Source: an uncultured Clostridium sp. (GTDB lineage Bacteria > Bacillota > Clostridia > TANB77 > CAG-508). From it: a stretch of 6,842 bases of DNA. The DNA lies in the NCBI GenBank assembly GCA_947643945.1, contig CANRXN010000056.1, forward strand, positions 1-6,842, written 5' to 3'. This document shows, one piece after another, positions 1-4,355 of this stretch (positions within the stretch are counted from its first letter, which is position 1; each line of letters starts with the position of its first letter). Under the pieces are notes generated by a model that was not told the DNA's origin, ran no database searches, and saw only the letters and a program-made list of their open reading frames with translations. Made by a program: the position numbers and the translations under genes.

Positions 1-363
1 ATTTTTCTTTGTCTCTAGCAGTATATCATACTTTCGTATTCCTAATCTGCCTAACAAAGATGTTTTCTTCTGGTTACGACACTTATCATAGCTATCATTT
101 AAGATAGTTATAAACGCGTCATAAACCTGTCCTACCTCGGTTCCCAATTTGCTTTGCCACCACTTGTATTCTGCTCTATCATCCACTGCCGTTGCTTGCC
201 AATACTCCAGATGTTTCTTATAATGGTTTGCAAAATACGTTGCTACAAACTCAATCCAGTCATCGCTGTTTGAAAATTGGACTTTTCGTTCGTTTTCAAA
301 TTTGATAATCTGGCTACAGTATTTTTCCTGTAGCCGTTTTACTTCTTCCGTCTTAGTAGCCAT
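1..363 (-). CDS. Hypothetical protein, 3' end beyond window edge
   Basis: An open frame of 121 codons runs from ATG at 363 to the left edge without a stop. A strong AGGAGG ribosome binding site (372-377) lies 8 bases before the ATG, and a perfect consensus promoter lies just upstream, so the start is well supported. The protein starts MATKTEEVKRLQEKYCSQII and is soluble-looking, charged and rich in Trp and Tyr (for example EYKWWQSKLG near residue 65). I see no signal peptide, membrane segment or catalytic motif, and I do not recognise the family. Codon 10 is CGG (334-336, Lys-CGG-Leu), followed by C. This is the only in-phase CGG in the window after which the zero frame stays open; a +1 shift there would end at a stop within about 30 codons. 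Its own promoter and this codon suggest a separate, possibly acquired, gene, but that is inference. Confidence 0.75.
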   Translation of the reverse strand, partial: MATKTEEVKRLQEKYCSQIIKFENERKVQFSNSDDWIEFVATYFANHYKKHLEYWQATAVDDRAEYKWWQSKLGTEVGQVYDAFITILNDSYDKCRNQKKTSLLGRLGIRKYDILLETKKN

Positions 364-394
364 TTCCTCTGCCTCCTTTTATTTTAGTAGGTAC

Positions 395-423
395 ATTATA
401 TTATTTTATTTTTACTCTGTCAA
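395..423 (-). promoter_or_regulatory. Consensus sigma-A type promoter of the left-edge gene
   Basis: On the minus strand, TTGACA (418-423) and TATAAT (395-400) are separated by exactly 17 bases. Both hexamers match the vegetative consensus perfectly. The expected transcript start is near 388, giving a leader of about 25 bases with the AGGAGG site in it. The promoter lies in the 67-base gap downstream of the Nudix gene, so the left-edge gene can be expressed independently of its upstream neighbours. Confidence 0.85.
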
Positions 424-430
424 TATTTAC

Positions 431-866
431 TTAAAAACTCTCCATATCTTCCAAAAACCTCTCCTTAGCTTCCAAAGGAAGAATCAAAATATCCTTAACA
501 TCTTCTTTTTTTACAATCTCAGGAATATACTTTCCTGAATCTTCGTAATTTGGGTCATTTGAAAACTCTGGACCAGTACCTGTGCCAAACTTACCATCCA
601 CATATTCGCACAAATAAAACAATTCCATTCGATCAAACCTTTTGGAATACATTTCATACAACTTCTTAACAACCTTAACACGAATACCAAATTCCTCTTC
701 AATCTCCCTTACTGTTCCTTCTTCTGGTGTTTCTCCGTTCTTCTAATCTTCCTCCTGGGAAAGTATAATATTCTTGATAATCTTTTCTTTTTACCACATC
801 TTTACGATGCATAAAAACAAAGCCATCTTCCATTGGCACAATTCCTGCCACTCTTGTTCTTTCCAT
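431..866 (-). CDS. MutT/Nudix family hydrolase, read through one +1 shift at CGG
   Basis: This is probably a Nudix hydrolase that cleaves nucleoside diphosphate-X substrates; a MutT-like nucleotide clean-up role is possible but the substrate is unknown. The frame starts at ATG 866, preceded by an AAAGGAAAG ribosome binding site, and reads MERTRVAGIVPMEDGFVFMH up to FPGGRLEE. There the zero frame meets CGG (735-737). Skipping its C (base 737) restores GETPEEGTVREIEEEFGI. The joined sequence matches the Nudix box Gx5Ex7REUxEExGU exactly, and the frame then stays open to TAA at 431 (about 144 residues, normal for the family). The downstream part contains FGTGTGPEFSNDPNYED, a stretch I associate with Clostridia-type Nudix proteins. 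A conventional caller would see a truncated or broken gene. It probably lies in the same transcription unit as yjjX, across a 168-base gap that holds a palindrome. Confidence 0.85.
735..737 (-). other. Apparent +1 frameshift site: GAA CGG A in the Nudix box
   Basis: Zero-frame codons are GAA GAA CGG AGA. The family-consistent reading is GAA GAA (C) GGA GAA ACA, giving LEE-G-ET. The glycine sits inside the Nudix box, whose spacing is correct only with one base skipped. No homopolymer is present at the site. Confidence 0.85.
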
Positions 867-903
867 TTTTAATCACTTTCCTTTCTAAATCGCACAAAAT
901 CCA

Positions 904-1025
904 GTTGGAAAAGAATTAAATTTTGGCTAGGAAAACAAATTTTAAATTTATGAGGCGTACTAACTGTACGTTGATTAAATTTAAAATGCAGTTTGACAAC
1001 GCCAAAATTGTAATTATTTTTCAAC
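904..1025. repeat. 122-base nested imperfect palindrome (MITE-like or RNA hairpin)
   Basis: The outer arms 904-927 and 1001-1025 pair almost completely (GTTG/CAAC, AAAA/TTTT, AATTA/TAATT, AATTTTGGC/GCCAAAATT), with one mismatch and one single-base bulge. Inside, 939-950 pairs perfectly over 12 bases with 976-987. The tip 956-960/966-970 (CGTAC/GTACG) closes a five-base loop. The element fills most of the gap between the yjjX stop and the Nudix start. I see no clear target-site duplication and no transposase. It could be a non-autonomous mobile element or a structured leader or processing hairpin in a yjjX-Nudix transcript. A simple terminator is less likely because no T-tract follows directly. 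Confidence 0.7.
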
Positions 1026-1034
1026 TACCCCTTT

Positions 1035-1566
1035 CTACTTCCAAATCTCTCCATTAATATGACTAATCAATGCCATAATAAATGCATTTTTGGTTAAATC
1101 AATTCTAGATATCGCATCCTTTGTTAATATACTAATTCCGCCTTTTCCCTTATTTAGTTCTTTTCCTTCAAAAATACGATCCATCACTTTTCCGTAGTTC
1201 GGTTTGTTTTATTTCTTCTATATACTTTTCAGGAACCGGAAAACCTTGACTGATTCCCACACTTTGAAGTCCTTCTTTATTTTCCACAACAGCTAAATTA
1301 ATATCAATAATACTTCCATAAAACTCCATAATTCCTGCTTCACTTGCCACAAAATAATCGACTGTCAAATTATTTTCTTTGGCATAATTTTTTAAATTTT
1401 TAATTCTATTTTTAGCCCCTAATAAAATTTCTTCATTAAAAGGTTGGTCACTAACTTGTGACCCAACTTTTATTCCTTCAATTTCGACATTTTCAAAATA
1501 GGTTTCAAATGCTAACTTTGCTCCCTCTATTTTTCCTGGATTTTTGGTTCCCATTAAAATTTTCAT
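1035..1566 (-). CDS. yjjX: Inosine/xanthosine triphosphatase, YjjX/DUF84 family, read through one +1 shift at CGG
   Basis: Members of this family hydrolyse non-canonical purine triphosphates (ITP, XTP) to keep deaminated bases out of nucleic acids. ATG 1566 follows a GGGAGG ribosome binding site with 9-base spacing. Visible family features are MKILMGTKNPGKIEGAKLAF at the N-terminus, SQVSDQPFNEEILLGAKNRI near residue 40, and GISQGFPVPEKY near 108. The zero frame continues only to TEL, then CGG (1192-1194) and an out-of-family tail with a stop at 1168. Skipping C1194 restores TEL-GKVMDRIF, then GKGGISILTKDAISRIDLT, and ends at TAG 1035-1037. The total is about 176 residues, the usual size. An out-of-phase CGG (GGC GGA) 50 bases later causes no shift. 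A divergent promoter region shared with mgtA lies upstream; its exact -35/-10 for this gene is unclear. Confidence 0.85.
1192..1194 (-). other. Apparent +1 frameshift site: CTA CGG A in yjjX
   Basis: Zero-frame codons are GAA CTA CGG AAA AGT. The family-consistent reading is GAA CTA (C) GGA AAA GTG ATG GAT, giving EL-G-KVMD, the conserved YjjX segment. The rest of the gene, about 50 codons to TAG 1035, is open and family-like only in the shifted frame. Confidence 0.85.
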
Positions 1567-1630
1567 TTTCCATTTCCTCCCTATTGTAATACTATTTTAT
1601 CACTTTTTTCAATTTTCTTCCACATTTTTG

Positions 1631-1658
1631 TTTCAACTTTTAAAAAAAGTGGTATAAT
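1631..1658 (+). promoter_or_regulatory. Probable promoter of mgtA
   Basis: A perfect TATAAT lies at 1653-1658. The best -35 is weak: TTTCAA at 1631-1636 with a 16-base spacer. Transcription would start near 1665, leaving a leader of only about 25-40 bases, too short for an M-box Mg2+ riboswitch or an mgtA-type long leader. The region 1567-1702 is divergent and should also drive yjjX on the other strand. Confidence 0.6.
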
Positions 1659-1689
1659 CTAAAAAGTAATCTACAAAAGAACTAAAAAT

Positions 1690-1693
1690 GGAG
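1690..1693 (+). promoter_or_regulatory. Ribosome binding site that favours a TTG start for mgtA
   Basis: GGAG (followed by ATGAT) lies 9 bases before TTG 1703. The in-frame ATG at 1688 overlaps this GGAG and has no Shine-Dalgarno sequence of its own upstream (AAAAGAACTAAAA). The TTG is therefore the better start, giving MSNNTQKDDVN. Confidence 0.6.
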
Positions 1694-1702
1694 ATGATTA
1701 AA

Positions 1703-4315
1703 TTGTCAAACAACACACAAAAAGATGACGTGAACATCACTAAACTATATGGTTTAGAAGCAACCTTAAAAAAAGAAGATTTTATTCAAAAATACCAAGT
1801 AAAAGAAGATGGACTTTCTTCTTTACAAGCAGAAGAAAGGTTACGAAATTTAGGACCAAATGAGATAAAACAAGCAAAACCTAAAAAATGGTATCATTAC
1901 TTTTTGGAAAGTCTATTTACGCCTTTTAATTGTATTTTACTTGGCATTGTTGCCATTTTAATTTATACCGATATTTATTTACCACCAGAACCTAGCTTTG
2001 CTAATATAATTGTAATTGCCATTTTAGTAACAGCAAGCACCTTATTAGATTTTTTTGAAGAATTTCGTTCCAACAAAGCAGCTGAAGAATTAAAACAAAT
2101 GGTAGCAACCACTACTACAGTTATTCGAAACAACGAAAAAACGCAAATTCCAATTAACCAAGTAACCTTAGGAGATGTTGTACTTCTTTCCGCTGGTAGC
2201 ATGATACCTGCTGACTTAAGAGTCATAGAAGCAAAGGATTTATATGTTGGACAGTCCTCCTTAACAGGAGAATCTGACAGTGTCAAAAAAAATGTAGAAA
2301 GTGAGCTTACCTTAGATGAGTTAGACAGTATTGCTGATTTAGACACTATTTGTTTTATGGGTACCAATGTTATTTCTGGAAGTGCTAGAGGAATTGTTAT
2401 TAAAACAGCAGACTCTACCTATTTTGGAAAAGTTGCCCATACTTTAACGGCTGGTAAACCAAAAACCGCCTTCCAAAAAGGAATTGAAAACATCAGTCGA
2501 TTACTAATTCGTTTTATGCTAATCATGATACCTATCGTATTTTTATTAAACGCTTGGAAACATGACATCATAACAGCCTTTACCTTTGCAGTTGCTATTG
2601 CTATTGGTATCACCCCACTTTTACTACCCGTTATTTTATCTTCTAGCTTATCTAAAGGCGCTGTCCGCATGTCTAAGAAAAAAACAATTGTTAAAAAATT
2701 AGATTCGATTCAAAACTTTGGTGCTATGAACATTTTATGCACCGACAAAACAGGTACTTTAACAGAGGACAAGATTGTATTAGAAAAATACTTAGATGTT
2801 AATGGTGAAGAAGACTTACGCGTTTTAAAACATGCTTTTTTAAATGCTTATTTCCAAACAGGATTAAAAGGTAACATAGACGAAGCTGTTATCAAAAGAG
2901 GTTTGGAAAATGAGATGGGAAGCTTTACCGAAAAATACAAAAAAATTGACGAAATCCCTTTTGATTTTTCTCGTAGGCGTTTATCCGTTGTCGTAAGTGA
3001 TGGCGAAAAAAAGCAGTTAATCACAAAAGGTGCAGTAGAAGAAATCTTAAGTATTTGCTCTATGGTAGATTGTAAAGGAGAAACCTCACCTATTACCAAG
3101 GAGATTAAAGAAAACATTCGAAAAATTAGTAAACAATTAAATGAAGACGGTTTACGCGTTGTTGCTGTTTGTCAAAAAAATGATGTTAATAATATAGAAC
3201 ACTTTGAAGTAGCTGACGAAAAAAATATGATACTTCTTGGTTTTATTGGCTTTTTAGACCCACCAAAAGAAAGTGCCAAAGCATCAATTGAAAAATTAAA
3301 TCGTGCTGGCATTCGTGTCATTGTCTTAACAGGAGACAATGCCGAAGTTACTAGATGTGTTTGTAATAAAGTTGGTATTAATTCGAAAAACATTGTGCTA
3401 GGAAGTAAATTAGACAAATTAACTGATATTGCGGTTTTACGATTGCTTCGAAAAACGAATATCTTTGCCAAACTTTCTCCTATCCAAAAAGCTAGAATTG
3501 TAAGACTTTTAAGAGATTCTGGAAACGTCGTTGGTTACATGGGAGATGGCATTAATGATAGTCCCTCTCTTACCAATTGTGATGTTGGAATTTCCGTTGA
3601 TACGGCTGTTGATATTGCTAAAGAAGCTGCTGATATTATTTTATTATAAAAAGATTTAAATGTTTTACTAGATGGTGTAACGGAAGGACGTCGTACCTTT
3701 GTTAATCTTATGAAATATATTAAATTGGCAACTAGCTTTAACTTTGGAGAAGTGGTTTCTGTTATAATTGCAAGTGCTTTACTTCCCTTTTTACCAGAAA
3801 CGCCAATTCAATTATTAGTAGAAGGTTTACTTTATGATTTTGGGCAACTAACCTTACCTTTTGACCATGTAGATAAAGAGTCTTTACAACACCCTAAAAC
3901 TTTTTCGATTAAAAGTTTGAAAAACTTCATGTTTTTTATGGGACCACTTAGTTCTGCTTTTGATATGTTAGTGTTTGCTTCTTTGTGGTTTATCTTCCAA
4001 ATAAGAGATGTAGCTACTTTCCAAACAATTTGGTTTAGTTACAGTATTACTTCTAATTTGGTTGGTATGCATATCATTCGAACGGCTAAATTACCGTTTG
4101 TACAAAGCAATGCTCATAAGGCGGTTTATATTTCTTCTAGTTTATTGATTTTTGTTGGAATTTTAGTACCTTTTACTGGCTTAGGGGCTTTAATTGGTTT
4201 GGTTCCAATTGAACTAAAATATATTGCTATGATTTTTGTAATTACTCTTCTTTATTGCTTTGTTGCGATTTTTGCTAAAAAGGTTTATATTAAAAAATAT
4301 GGCGAATGGATTTAA
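1703..4315 (+). CDS. mgtA: MgtA-type P-type Mg2+-importing ATPase, interrupted by one in-frame TAA
   Basis: A P3B-class cation ATPase of the membrane, expected to import Mg2+ using ATP. Counting from TTG 1703, it shows the A-domain TGES (188-191), the family segment KKLDSIQNFGAMNILCTDKT with the phosphorylated Asp at 348 in DKTGT, TGDN (543-546) and GDGINDSPS (614-622, where GDGINDAPA is usual). The run ILCTDKTGTLTEDKIVLE and the tail PFDHVDKES...HIIRTAKLPFVQS are typical of MgtA/MgtB. Codon 649 is TAA (3647-3649) where the family has Glu (ILL-E-KDLNVLLDG). The same frame then continues for 221 codons carrying helices M5-M10 to a TAA at 4313, giving 870 residues, near the family norm. Stopping at 649 would remove all six C-terminal helices and so inactivate transport. 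The gene contains no in-phase CGG and needs no frameshift. A recent nonsense mutation, base error or readthrough are all possible. Confidence 0.88.
3647..3649 (+). other. In-frame TAA inside mgtA at a conserved Glu position
   Basis: The reading is ATT TTA TTA TAA AAA GAT TTA. Related proteins have Glu (GAA) here, one G-to-T change away. The frame is unchanged on either side and the downstream sequence shows no decay. TAA also ends mgtA, dnaE and the Nudix gene, so a general reassignment of TAA is unlikely. Confidence 0.9.
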
Positions 4316-4355
4316 AAAAGGAACGATTAGGAAATCTCCTCAATCGTTCCTTTTT
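4315..4355. terminator. Two-way Rho-independent terminator between convergent mgtA and dnaE
   Basis: A perfect 14-base stem pairs 4315-4328 (AAAAAGGAACGATT) with 4342-4355 (AATCGTTCCTTTTT) around a 13-base loop that can add a short AGGA/TCCT pairing. It has a T-run at the 3' side on either strand. It begins within the mgtA stop codon. On the other strand its arm encodes the last residues of dnaE (KGTIEEIS) and includes the dnaE stop (4327-4329), so the two genes share it with essentially no spacer. Confidence 0.92.

Noticed and set aside
302..538. 78-residue plus-strand open frame
   Set aside because: It lies antisense to the left-edge gene, its promoter and the Nudix gene end, has no ribosome binding site and a low-complexity Phe/Ser/Tyr composition.
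1659..1702. Mg2+ riboswitch or regulatory leader upstream of mgtA
   Set aside because: The leader between the TATAAT-defined start and the gene is only about 25-40 bases, too short for an M-box or an mgtA-type leader.
1975..3471. Minus-strand open frames inside mgtA
   Set aside because: They are shadows of the strongly conserved plus-strand ATPase, without ribosome binding sites or recognisable products.
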